Assembly: GCA_029210225.1 (NCBI GenBank)
Contig: JARGOJ010000135.1
Location: 1 to 13,143, forward strand
Source: Planctomycetota bacterium
GTDB taxonomy: Bacteria > Planctomycetota > J058 > JARGOJ01
Reading direction: 5' to 3'
DNA length: 13,143 nucleotides
The notes beneath the pieces were generated by a model. It searched no databases. It worked only from the letters and a program-made list of their open reading frames with translations, and was not told the origin of the DNA. Made by a program: the position numbers and the translations under genes. Of the stretch, positions 1-7,390 are shown piece after piece (positions within the stretch are counted from its first letter, which is position 1; each line of letters starts with the position of its first letter).

Positions 1-448
1 CATCGTCAACCTTGCCGCCCTTATCTTTGAGTTCCATGAGGACAAGCTTGGTGCGCTCGGCGACAGCGGATCGAGATTCCCGAGCTTTCGCAAGTTTCGC
101 GAGGACAGCTGCCCGATCAGCGTCATCCTTCATCGACGCCAATTCAAGATCACTACATTCCACGACCTTTGCCTTAAGGACCTTTAACCAGGCTGCTGAC
201 TCTTTGACGAGGTCGTCTTTGGTGAGGGGTCTGATTTTTAGCCCAAGCTCATTGAGGGACAGTTCGGGGTTCGAACTTGTGCCTTTAGCTTCTTTTTTGG
301 CCTCAGCTTTCTTGGCGTCGTCTTTTTTAGGCTCGGTCTTTTTGGGAGCCTCTTTCTCCGGCGCTTTGTCTTGGGCAAGCGCGAGGGTGGGAGTGAGGAG
401 AGCAAGGCCCAAAATGAGCGTTTGCATCGATCGGGACAGGGACTTCAT
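1..448 (-). CDS. Exported Lys/Glu/Ala-rich protein, 5' part only; possibly the periplasmic N-terminus of a mechanosensitive channel
   Basis: The reading frame is open from an ATG at 448 to the left edge, giving 149 residues with the C-terminus missing. Residues 1-25 form a clear Sec signal peptide: basic start, hydrophobic core LILGLALLTPTLALA, and a likely cut at ALA|QD. Residues 26-57 are a low-complexity Lys/Glu/Pro/Ala linker. From about residue 62 the sequence looks folded and helical (for example PLTKDDLVKESAAWLKVLKAK, then charged heptad-like helices). A good ribosome site, GAAGGA, lies 7 bases upstream of the ATG. The post-linker pattern (L-T-x-x-D/E-L, AW, LLKAK) resembles what I recall from the N-terminal periplasmic regions of some MscS-like proteins, but no channel domain is inside the window, so this identification is only a guess. 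The long plus-strand frame over the same bases (12-635) is a shadow. Confidence 0.8.
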   Translation of the reverse strand, partial: MKSLSRSMQTLILGLALLTPTLALAQDKAPEKEAPKKTEPKKDDAKKAEAKKEAKGTSSNPELSLNELGLKIRPLTKDDLVKESAAWLKVLKAKVVECSDLELASMKDDADRAAVLAKLAKARESRSAVAERTKLVLMELKDKGGKVDD

Positions 449-455
449 GGTGTTT

Positions 456-461
456 TCCTTC
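456..461 (-). promoter_or_regulatory. Ribosome binding site of the exported protein gene
   Basis: On the minus strand GAAGGA is followed by 7 bases and the ATG at 448. It fixes this start over the internal ATG at codon 8. Confidence 0.65.
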
Positions 462-737
462 AATTCGGTCGTAATATGTTTCGTACTAAGGTTGTTCGCG
501 CCCTGTAAGCAAAGCCGATTCCAAAGATGTGGCTTTGTCTTAAGCCATTGTTTTGTATGGTCTTATGTATATTGTCGGGGATGGTATGATTTGGGGCGGG
601 AGGACACCAGCAGCTTAAAAATCGGGGCAATGTGACCCGTTGTCTCAATATTGGTCTGTTTTTCAAGGACGGTTTCAAAAAGAAATGAAACTCGGCTGAA
701 AAAAGAATTGTTTTGAGTGTCTGCTATCTGGGAATCT

Positions 738-763
738 GTTGTTTTGTAACTTTTACAAACAAC
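738..763. repeat. Long AT-rich inverted repeat (hairpin or operator)
   Basis: The arms GTTGTTT(T)GTAA and TTACAAACAAC pair over 11 bases with a single bulged T and a CTT loop. No T-run follows on either strand, so it does not look like an intrinsic terminator. It may be a protein-binding palindrome or an RNA hairpin in the leader of the leftward gene at 448. Confidence 0.5.
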
Positions 764-794
764 TGAAGGAAATCGCACATCGTTGCAATGGCGT

Positions 795-812
795 GAATCT
801 TTTGAAAGATTC
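795..812. repeat. Perfect 8-bp-arm inverted repeat GAATCTTT-TG-AAAGATTC
   Basis: Eight perfectly complementary bases flank a 2-base centre. Such short-centred palindromes are typical of dimeric regulator sites. It lies 31 bases from the long inverted repeat at 738-763 and outside any convincing gene. Which regulator would bind is unknown. Confidence 0.5.
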
Positions 813-834
813 GAAGTGACCGTATATAAAGGAA

Positions 835-871
835 GAGGCATAGCGGGGGGCGGGTATCCCACTAATGCCTC
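835..871 (-). terminator. Candidate Rho-independent terminator of the kinase/regulator operon
   Basis: Read on the minus strand, GAGGCAT (871-865) pairs with ATGCCTC (841-835). The stem can extend by two pairs past a bulge, the loop is C-rich, and a GGG-ATA-CCC mini-hairpin can form inside it. The stem is followed by the pyrimidine-rich tail TTCCTTTATAT. It sits at the stop codon of the short ORF, just where a leftward operon should end. The T-tract is interrupted and the loop is long, so efficiency is uncertain. Confidence 0.4.
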
Positions 872-1115
872 ATTCCCTTGAATCGCCAAAAGGCGAGTCG
901 AGCTTTTCTAAAGCAAAGACCAGACCAAAGTCTAAAAAACTCTCCAACTCCCCTATTTTAGCCAATTTGACTTCTGAATCGGCCTCGGACTGCGGGAGGA
1001 AGGGAGCAATTTGAAACAACTCATGGACAAGAATGCTGTAAGTCTTTGTATCACAATCGTTTATATCTGGTTTCATATCGGGACGATTGTTGCGATCGCT
1101 CCTAGGCCCCATCAC
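870..1115 (-). CDS. Possible small hypothetical protein downstream of the response regulator
   Basis: This frame of 81 codons starts with GTG at 1115, overlapping the regulator 3' end by 14 bases, or with ATG at about codon 14 (68 residues). I do not recognise it. From the internal ATG the predicted protein is acidic and largely helical (LVHELFQIAPFLPQSEAD, then LAKIGELESFLDFGLVFALEK), with no signal peptide or membrane segment. No good ribosome site precedes either start, which weakens the case. In favour are the overlap with the upstream gene, the protein-like composition and a terminator-like hairpin right at the stop. It also contains an 8-bp inverted repeat, ACAATCGT (1053-1060) and ACGATTGT (1083-1090). 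It could be a chance frame in a 3' untranslated region. Confidence 0.4.
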   Translation of the reverse strand: MMGPRSDRNNRPDMKPDINDCDTKTYSILVHELFQIAPFLPQSEADSEVKLAKIGELESFLDFGLVFALEKLDSPFGDSRE

Positions 1116-2475
1116 TACTAGAGTCTATGCCGTACTCTTTTAATTTGCGCCAGAGGGTGCTCTTTGAGATGTTCAAGATACGCGCAGACTTCCTTTGATT
1201 CCCACTGCAGTTCTTTAAGACAGCCAATATGTGCATCTTCTCAATGTCCGCCAAGGGCAGAAGCTCACCGATGCCCCCCTCGCTTCCTGGACTCCCCCCT
1301 GCTGAACTTCCAGAGCCAAGTCTCACCAAGTGCTCTGGCAGTATCTCCCCTCCCCGAGCAAGCATGATGGCCCGCTCGATGACATTTTGCAGCTCCCGGA
1401 TATTCCCAGGCCAATCGTACGCCCGCAACTTCTGTAAGCTCGCCTTAGTGATTTTTGGCTTCTCCCGACCAATGCGCTTCGACAAGCGAGTCAAGCTTCG
1501 ATCGACGATGGCGTCCACATCGTCGCGGCGCTCTCTCAACGGCGGCAGATGCAAAGACAAGACATCCAGCCGATAGTAAAGGTCACTGCGAAACAGTTTC
1601 TCATCGATTAACTGCTTCAAGTCTCGATTCGTCGCAGCAATTACCCTCACATCGACAATGACATTCGAGTTCTGACCGAGGGGCCGAATCTCTCCACTCT
1701 CAAGAAAACGAAGCAGCTGGGATTGAACGTCCAAGGGCATCTCGCCGATTTCATCCAAGAACAAAGTCCCCCGATGCGCCTCGTGAGCCAAACCCTTCCT
1801 GTTTCTCAAAGCACCAGAGAACGCACCCTTCACGTGACCGAATAGCTCACTCTCAAACAACGCCTTTGGAATGGTCGCGCAGTTCACCGTGACGAAAGGA
1901 CGATTATTCCTCAAACTCTGGCGCTTGATTGTCCGCGCCAAGAGATCCTTACCCGTTCCCGTCTCGCCTGTAATCAACACCGTTGAGTCGCTCTTCGCGT
2001 AGTTCTCTGTGTCTTCTAAGATCCGCTTAAGCGCCTTCGATTCCCCGACAATCAAGTCTGGGTCGTTTGGGTCCTCCAAGCTCCTCTTCAATAGCCGGAC
2101 TTCACTCTTTAAATCACGGCGTTCAAGGCATAACGCCACCGTATGCAGCAGCTCCTCCGGAGAAAAGGGCTTCTCTAAATAGTCGTGAGCGCCATCCTTC
2201 ATCGCCTGAACTGCGCTCCCGATCGATCCGTGGGCGCTCATCAAGATCACCTCGGTCTCTGGATCTCGCTCCTTGACCGCCGTCAAAACACCCAGACCAT
2301 CAACCTCTCCCATCTTCAAATCGGTCACGACAAAGTCGTAGAGAGTCTTGTTGATCTTATCGATCGCCTCCTCCCCCGAGTTCGCGACATCGACCACATG
2401 GCCAGCTCTGGAAAGCGTGATGGACAGGGTCCTCTGGACATTCTTCTCATCGTCGACTACAAGCGCATGCGCCAC
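1102..2475 (-). CDS. NtrC-family sigma-54-dependent response regulator
   Basis: This 457-residue protein has the full three-domain NtrC layout. The receiver domain covers about residues 3-118, with acidic pocket D8/D9, phosphoacceptor D52 (VVTDLKMG), S80 and K102 (EKPF). The AAA+ domain covers about 140-375, with Walker A GETGTGKD (170-177), sigma-54 contact loop GAFSGA (217-222), Walker B GTLFLDEIGEM (236-246, D241/E242), arginine-finger region FRSDLYYRL and sensor II WPGNIRELQN (355-364). A Gly/Ser linker (386-402) leads to a Fis-type helix-turn-helix at about 425-447. Phosphorylation by the kinase encoded just upstream should drive ATP-dependent opening of sigma-54 promoters. The start is GTG at 2475, one base after the kinase stop, with GAAGGGG ending 6 bases before it, so translation is probably coupled. 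The contact loop reads GAFSGA where GAFTGA is usual. Target genes cannot be read from the sequence, and I assign no specific symbol. Confidence 0.95.
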   Translation of the reverse strand: MAHALVVDDEKNVQRTLSITLSRAGHVVDVANSGEEAIDKINKTLYDFVVTDLKMGEVDGLGVLTAVKERDPETEVILMSAHGSIGSAVQAMKDGAHDYLEKPFSPEELLHTVALCLERRDLKSEVRLLKRSLEDPNDPDLIVGESKALKRILEDTENYAKSDSTVLITGETGTGKDLLARTIKRQSLRNNRPFVTVNCATIPKALFESELFGHVKGAFSGALRNRKGLAHEAHRGTLFLDEIGEMPLDVQSQLLRFLESGEIRPLGQNSNVIVDVRVIAATNRDLKQLIDEKLFRSDLYYRLDVLSLHLPPLRERRDDVDAIVDRSLTRLSKRIGREKPKITKASLQKLRAYDWPGNIRELQNVIERAIMLARGGEILPEHLVRLGSGSSAGGSPGSEGGIGELLPLADIEKMHILAVLKNCSGNQRKSARILNISKSTLWRKLKEYGIDSSSDGA

Positions 2476-2476
2476 G

Positions 2477-3685
2477 TCAAACCCCTTCTGGATCAGCGTT
2501 CACCTGACCTGGGAATCGCAGGAGAAACGTTGTCCCCTGACCCTGGCTTGTCTTAATTCTTAGATCACCACCATGAGAATCCATGATCGCTTTCACAATA
2601 GCAAGCCCAAGGCCGCTTCCTCGACTCTTCGAAGTCATAAAGGGCTCGAAGATCTTCGGTAAGATCGCCGCCGGAATTCCCGGTCCATTATCGCGAACCG
2701 AGATCTCAACCCCACTGTCGTCGAGCGCCCGAGCCTTCACCCCAATGTGACCCCCCTTCGGCAAGGCATCGAGAGCATTCGTTAGGAGGTTCCACATGAT
2801 CTGCTTGACTTTGTCTTTGTCGTGCCGCGCCATCGGCAAATCATCGGGGAGCTCCAAGTCGAAGCTGTGATGCTCAGTGACCCGCTCATCATTGTTAAGC
2901 AAGGTCATCGTATCTCGTATCAACGATCCGATATCACCAAGCTCCATCATTGCCGGAGCCGGACGAGCAAACTTCAGGAACTGCTGGACGATGTTCGAAA
3001 TCCTCAATGTTTCCTCATGAACAATCTCGAGCAACTCCTCGTCATCCCCTGATAAATCTAGATCTCGCCGCAACAAGCCGACGGAATTTTGGATCGCGTT
3101 CAACGGATTGCGAATCTCATGAGCCACGCTCGCAGCCATCGTTCGAATGGCCTTCAACTTCTCCGATTGCACCTTTAACTCCAGGCGAGCATCCCTAGCA
3201 ATCCCAACAAAGCCCTTAACCAAACCATCGTCATCCGTGATAGGTGATCCTCGCCAATTCACCGGAATCTCTTCTCCCCGACGACCGCGGTAGAACAAAT
3301 CGGACATGGACAAGCCCTGGCCGTCTAAGAGCTTTGCAAACTCTTCGCCCCGAAAGAGCTTGGCCTGCTCGGGACGGGCCCATAACAGACTGGCCGGACG
3401 CCCGATCAGCTCCTTCCCCTCATAGCCAAGCAAGTCAATCGTCGCGGGATTTACAGACTGAATCAGACCATCAGCATCGAAAATGACGACGCTGTCCCCC
3501 ATAGAGGCAATGACATTCTCGACAAAGCGTTGCTTCTCGATCAAGGCCCGTGACTTCGAGTCGATGAGCTTCGTCTTCTCAGCGATCTTGCTCTGCAATG
3601 CTTGCACGAGATCAACCAGGGACAGTTTTCGAGACCCTTTCAGATCGCCCGATTCATGTCGACCTGATCGACTGCTTTCATTCAA
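2477..3685 (-). CDS. Soluble PAS-domain sensor histidine kinase (NtrB-like)
   Basis: This 402-residue protein has no membrane segment or signal peptide, so it is a cytoplasmic sensor. Residues 20-55 form a charged helix, probably coiled coil. A PAS domain covers about 52-168 (ENVIASMGDSVVIFDADG ... GYEGKELIGRP ... FVGIARD). The dimerisation/phosphoacceptor domain carries H189 in SVAHEIRNPLNA. The ATPase domain shows N box NLLTNALDA (299-307), G1 RDNGPGI (331-337), F box KIFEPFMTSK and G2 GSGLGLAI (356-363). All catalytic motifs are intact. It should phosphorylate D52 of the regulator encoded one base downstream. The start is TTG at 3685, chosen because GGGAGG lies 5 bases upstream and no better start exists in frame. 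The signal sensed by the PAS domain is unknown, and no heme or flavin ligand residue is evident. Confidence 0.95.
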   Translation of the reverse strand: MNESSRSGRHESGDLKGSRKLSLVDLVQALQSKIAEKTKLIDSKSRALIEKQRFVENVIASMGDSVVIFDADGLIQSVNPATIDLLGYEGKELIGRPASLLWARPEQAKLFRGEEFAKLLDGQGLSMSDLFYRGRRGEEIPVNWRGSPITDDDGLVKGFVGIARDARLELKVQSEKLKAIRTMAASVAHEIRNPLNAIQNSVGLLRRDLDLSGDDEELLEIVHEETLRISNIVQQFLKFARPAPAMMELGDIGSLIRDTMTLLNNDERVTEHHSFDLELPDDLPMARHDKDKVKQIMWNLLTNALDALPKGGHIGVKARALDDSGVEISVRDNGPGIPAAILPKIFEPFMTSKSRGSGLGLAIVKAIMDSHGGDLRIKTSQGQGTTFLLRFPGQVNADPEGV

Positions 3686-3773
3686 ATGAGCCTCCCGACT
3701 CCACCGTTCGATTTCTTATGGCAATATCTTAATATAGTGAACAAAGCGAATCCTCGCCGTTTATGAAGACCTT
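3686..3773. promoter_or_regulatory. Divergent promoter region between the kinase operon and the DUF58 operon
   Basis: These 88 bases separate two divergent operons and must carry elements for both unless transcription starts inside a gene. GGGAGG (minus, 3696-3691) is the kinase ribosome site. The core at about 3711-3740 is AT-rich. On the minus strand TATATT (3736-3731) resembles a -10 box, but no good -35 box sits at the right distance. No matching plus-strand pair is convincing either. A TGGCA at 3719-3723 lacks the downstream GC of a sigma-54 site. Confidence 0.45.
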
Positions 3774-5189
3774 GTGAGTTCCATGCCATCTTCACCCGAC
3801 AAATCTGACGCCGTCGCCGATAACACCCCAGCAAAGGGAAGTGAAACGAGCATTCGTAAAACACTTGAGTCGGCGCTCAAGACTGTTGAACCTAGCGGAT
3901 TAGCGAAAAAGAGCTTCGTCGTCTCCGCCATTAACAGGCTTCAATCAGAGAAAATGACACCTCTCGGCTTTAGCATACTCTCCCTCTTTTCGATCACGAC
4001 AATTCTCAGCATGGCTCCTCATCTCGCTGAAATGCACTGGTTTGCGGTCGTCCTCTTCTTCATCCTCATCATCCCAGCTTTTGCCCCGGTTCCCCGCGTG
4101 ACCACGCGCCGTGAACTCTCGACTCGAAGCAAAGCAGGCTCAACCCTCGACTATCAGGTGCAGGTAAAGAACAACAGTCGGTGGCGTCACATTTATGACC
4201 TTGTGATTCATGAAGTCGAGCTACCGGCAACCCTCACCCCCGCCTACCCGAAGGACATGCGCGAGAGCGAAGAGCACAACTTGGACGGCGGCCATGACAT
4301 CGCCGCCGCTCGGGTTATCGAAGTGCTGGCCCCTGGGGAAGAGCTGGCGGTACCCCTGGCGATTCACCTGCCGACGAGAGGTTTTTATCGCCTTGATCGC
4401 CTGCGGGCAGAGACTATTTTTCCCTTCGGTATATGGCGTCGCGGCAAGTTTCATAAAGATGTCGTCGACGATATTCTTGTCCTCCCTAACTTTACTCCCC
4501 TCGAACACCTCGATTTGCCCATTTCCATGCGTCACCAACCTGGAGGAATGGCGCTCACTTCGAATCTTGGAGAATCTCCGGAGTTCCTGGGGATCAGGGA
4601 TTATCGTGAAGGAGATAATCCTAGGGACATCGATTGGCGAAGTTGGGCGCGCACGGGTAAGCCGGCGGTCAAGGAGTATCACGAGGAATACTTCTGCCGG
4701 GTCGCGCTTGTTTTGGACACTCAATTGCAAAAAGGCCATCCAGAAAAAGACAATCAATTTGAGGCGGCGGTCTCAATTGCAGCGGCGGTTGCGGACCAAT
4801 TAGCGAAACAAGAAACGGTGATTGACATCTTCGCGGCCGGGCCGAGTTTATATCGCTTACAGGCCGGTCGTAACCTCGCCTTTGTCGAGAACATCCTTGA
4901 GGTTTTGGCGTGTCTTGAAGGCACCGAAGAGTATCCATTTCAATTAATTATTCCTGAATTAATGGATGAGATATCTCAGATTGCCAGTGTTGTCTTTGTC
5001 CTCCTGGATTGGGATGAGCATCGGGCTCGCTTTGTTCAAACTGTGACCGACCTGGGAGCCGCTGTAAAAGTCATTCTCATTAGAGACCAAGCTTGTACCG
5101 ATCCCATCGTTGGGGCCGAAACAATCACTGGACGCCCAACCGTTCAATTGACAGTTCAAGACGTCGAAAATGGACCAAGTAGCCTATGA
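3774..5189 (+). CDS. Membrane-anchored DUF58 domain protein
   Basis: This 471-residue protein starts with a Ser/Asp-rich tail (1-45). It then has two transmembrane helices (about 62-80 and 87-106), a beta-rich region (about 110-235) and the DUF58 signature EFLGIRDYREGDNPRDIDWR followed by SWARTGKPAVKEY (270-302). A von Willebrand A-like fold follows, in which the metal site is degenerate: LVLDTQLQ (312-319) replaces DxSxS. DUF58 proteins are common partners of MoxR ATPases and transglutaminase-like proteins. Their biochemical role is not established, and envelope-linked chaperone or assembly functions are proposed. The start is GTG at 3774 with weak GAAG upstream; ATG at 3783 is an alternative that loses only three residues. 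The stop overlaps the next gene's ATG (ATGA), so the pair is translationally coupled. Confidence 0.93.
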   Translation: MSSMPSSPDKSDAVADNTPAKGSETSIRKTLESALKTVEPSGLAKKSFVVSAINRLQSEKMTPLGFSILSLFSITTILSMAPHLAEMHWFAVVLFFILIIPAFAPVPRVTTRRELSTRSKAGSTLDYQVQVKNNSRWRHIYDLVIHEVELPATLTPAYPKDMRESEEHNLDGGHDIAAARVIEVLAPGEELAVPLAIHLPTRGFYRLDRLRAETIFPFGIWRRGKFHKDVVDDILVLPNFTPLEHLDLPISMRHQPGGMALTSNLGESPEFLGIRDYREGDNPRDIDWRSWARTGKPAVKEYHEEYFCRVALVLDTQLQKGHPEKDNQFEAAVSIAAAVADQLAKQETVIDIFAAGPSLYRLQAGRNLAFVENILEVLACLEGTEEYPFQLIIPELMDEISQIASVVFVLLDWDEHRARFVQTVTDLGAAVKVILIRDQACTDPIVGAETITGRPTVQLTVQDVENGPSSL

Positions 5190-7390
5190 GCGTGAAGACC
5201 AAAGCCCCCAAGCAAGATATTAAACTCTCTCTCTTGGGCGGATTATCACTCTTTTTTGGCTATGTATCCCTGGCGAACAGTCTGTATGTGGAAGCGATTT
5301 GGGGTCTTGCTTTCTTAGCCGCGATGGGCGCCCATTGGCTCAAATGGCAGCCACTGAAAACCACGTTTTGGCGACTGTTCAGCTATCTCTTCGTCGGCGC
5401 GATCGCGCTCGCATTAGATAATCTTATTGGAGAGGATGTTCGGGAGAGCGCGGTTCTTTCTCCATTTTTGACTCGAAGAGCAACGTATTTCCTCGCCTAC
5501 ATGGCCGCATTCTTACCCGTCGTGCTCGCGTTTCAGGCTCGCAGCTTACTGATTCATCGAAACCTCGCCGCCTTAGGGGGAGCGATGATCATGCTGTCAG
5601 GAAACGTCGGTGGGCATCACAAACGTGTCGAATACTTCCATCCAATCATGATGTGCTTTGCGGTGGTTTTTGTTCTCTGGCTCACGGAACTTAGCCGGCA
5701 AAGTTACCCACAGTTTCGCATGACTAAAAAGCATGTGAAACGTTACCGGGGTTGGCTTGCATTCTTCGTCATATCTCTGCTCGGATTGACAGTCGCTGGG
5801 GCTCAAGGAGTGGAGTATTTTCAGCGGGAATATGGCGTCAGCCTCGCGAGATTGATGCGTTCGGGCGCGAATGGGGGCTTCATTGATCAAACCCGAATCG
5901 GGCGCTTCCGTCGAAATATTCAAAGCCGTTCCGTGGTGCTCTGGTACAAGCCCGAGTCAAGTCAGGGAATCGTCAACTTAGTCGGCAAACGCTTTCAAAC
6001 CTATGAATTCGGAGGGATGTGGTTTGCGAAGCCCATGAAGCGGGTTTTGATTGACCCTTGGCCCGGAGATCCTCCATTCACTCCGAAAAGCCAAAGTGAC
6101 TTCCTCTGGGCAAAGCACGTAGGCGCTGACATTGTCGGGCCCATGCCAAGTCTTGACACCGCCGCGAGAGATAAGCTACGCCACGATCGTGTTCTAGTGG
6201 TCAGTCAAAAAGCTGGAACTCTCTTTTTGCCGCTGCGATCTCGGGCTCTGGCAATTTCAAACTCGAAGATCTACTTCTCACGAACGGGAACCGCCTCGCT
6301 TAATCGTGCTGTGAGCGCTCAGGAATATGGTGTGCTGGTTGGCGATGAGCTCGCTGGGAGAGGCCACCCTGCAATGCTCACGCCTCAAGATCGCGAGCGA
6401 CTCACAAACGTCCCCGATGAGCTTAGGGACAAGTTTAAAGCGCTCGCATTGAAAATTACAGCCTCCGGCAAGACCCCGCAGGCAAAGGCTCTCCTTGTCG
6501 AGCAATGGTTCCACAAGAACTATGGCTATACCTTAGAGTTTGACAAGGATCCGAAATTCAAAGATCCAATCGAGGATTTCCTAACCAATAAGAAAGATGC
6601 CTGGTGTGAGTTCTTCGCTGCCGGCATGGCGCTGTTGCTTCGTTCCATTGATATCCCGACACGATATGTAGCTGGCTATGTTTGCCACGACATTGATCGT
6701 TCAAACAATACGTACACAGTTCGAGGATCGGACGGCCATGCGTGGGTCGAGGCCTATTTTGACGAGAAGGGCTGGGCCACCTACGACCCGACTCCTCCCG
6801 CCGGACGTCAAGAAAATGAGCTTCACAGTCAAGCGAATATCATCGAGAAGATAAGCGCGGCGATTTGGAAGTTCTTAATGGAGTTCTATGTCCGAAGCCA
6901 AGAGTTCTCCGTCAAGGAATTCCTCTTATGGCTCTTCTCTCAGATTGGGTATGGGCTGCTTTGGTTCTTTAGAACTCCGCTGCGGGCGATATTCTCATCT
7001 CTGACATTGATCTTGCTGTTTGGACTCGCCTATCGAAGACGGCGCGCCGCAAGAATGGTGTCGGGAACGAGACTGAGGACTGAATTCAGCCCGGACTCCT
7101 TTGCTTCCCATGAGCTTCAATTCAAGGCAGTGCTCGCTGAGTTTGACAGGAAGCTTGAGGAGAATGGCTGGTCACGGCCGAGCCAAATGACACCCATAGA
7201 GATTGCGGAACACCTGGAAAAATCTAAGGTGCAGGGAATGTCAGAGGACCTCGCGAGATCTCTTGGCGCCTTCGCGAGGAAATATAGTGAGCTCCGTTTT
7301 CGCGGTCAAGCGCCGAACGCTGAAGATATTGCGAGACTCACAGCCCTGCTAAACGAGTCTCCTAGCGAGACGGCTTCAGCGCTTACTTGA
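5186..7390 (+). CDS. Multi-pass membrane transglutaminase-like protein (TgpA-like, DUF3488/DUF4129 type)
   Basis: This 734-residue protein has several N-terminal transmembrane helices within about residues 12-205. A large extracytoplasmic domain holds a transglutaminase-like papain-fold core at about 430-540, with C474 (DAWCEFF), H518 (GSDGHAWVEAYF) and D534 (YDPTPP) as an intact Cys-His-Asp triad. A further transmembrane segment lies at about 598-617 after an amphipathic stretch (560-597). A cytoplasmic tail of about 115 residues resembles the DUF4129 region. The order N-terminal membrane block, core, TM and tail matches the TgpA type found with DUF58 genes. The core probably acts as a protease or crosslinking/peptide-modifying enzyme in the periplasm; substrate unknown. 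The ATG overlaps the DUF58 stop by 4 bases. The 3' end overlaps the convergent orn stop by 8 bases. Confidence 0.93.
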   Translation: MSVKTKAPKQDIKLSLLGGLSLFFGYVSLANSLYVEAIWGLAFLAAMGAHWLKWQPLKTTFWRLFSYLFVGAIALALDNLIGEDVRESAVLSPFLTRRATYFLAYMAAFLPVVLAFQARSLLIHRNLAALGGAMIMLSGNVGGHHKRVEYFHPIMMCFAVVFVLWLTELSRQSYPQFRMTKKHVKRYRGWLAFFVISLLGLTVAGAQGVEYFQREYGVSLARLMRSGANGGFIDQTRIGRFRRNIQSRSVVLWYKPESSQGIVNLVGKRFQTYEFGGMWFAKPMKRVLIDPWPGDPPFTPKSQSDFLWAKHVGADIVGPMPSLDTAARDKLRHDRVLVVSQKAGTLFLPLRSRALAISNSKIYFSRTGTASLNRAVSAQEYGVLVGDELAGRGHPAMLTPQDRERLTNVPDELRDKFKALALKITASGKTPQAKALLVEQWFHKNYGYTLEFDKDPKFKDPIEDFLTNKKDAWCEFFAAGMALLLRSIDIPTRYVAGYVCHDIDRSNNTYTVRGSDGHAWVEAYFDEKGWATYDPTPPAGRQENELHSQANIIEKISAAIWKFLMEFYVRSQEFSVKEFLLWLFSQIGYGLLWFFRTPLRAIFSSLTLILLFGLAYRRRRAARMVSGTRLRTEFSPDSFASHELQFKAVLAEFDRKLEENGWSRPSQMTPIEIAEHLEKSKVQGMSEDLARSLGAFARKYSELRFRGQAPNAEDIARLTALLNESPSETASALT

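Larger units (their letters stand above)
449..869. other. AT-rich non-coding stretch with several inverted repeats
   Basis: About 420 bases lie between the start of the exported protein gene and the stop of the last frame of the signalling operon. The frames crossing it (minus 460-678 and 563-889) have unlikely composition and no ribosome site, so I do not call them. The stretch must hold the promoter of the leftward gene at 448, but I cannot place -35/-10 boxes with confidence. It contains inverted repeats at 530-547 (TGGCTT/AAGCCA), 672-691 (GTTTCA/TGAAAC), 738-763, 795-812 and 835-871. The last three are listed separately. Confidence 0.6.

Noticed and set aside
12..635. Long plus-strand frame of 207 codons
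   Set aside because: It is antisense to the exported protein with a clear signal peptide and ribosome site, runs on into AT-rich non-coding DNA, and is Ser/Ala/Phe-rich as expected from the complement of Lys/Glu/Ala codons.
460..889. Minus-strand frames at 460-678 and 563-889
   Set aside because: They overlap each other in different frames, have no ribosome sites, lack domain-like composition and cross the inverted-repeat region.
3719..3736. Possible sigma-54 promoter (TGGCA) before the DUF58 operon
   Set aside because: Ten bases after the GG there is AT instead of the required GC, so the -12 element is missing.
4221..4757. Antisense frames inside the DUF58 gene (minus 4221-4757, plus 4210-4803)
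   Set aside because: They are shadows of a gene with clear family motifs; no ribosome site or recognisable protein.
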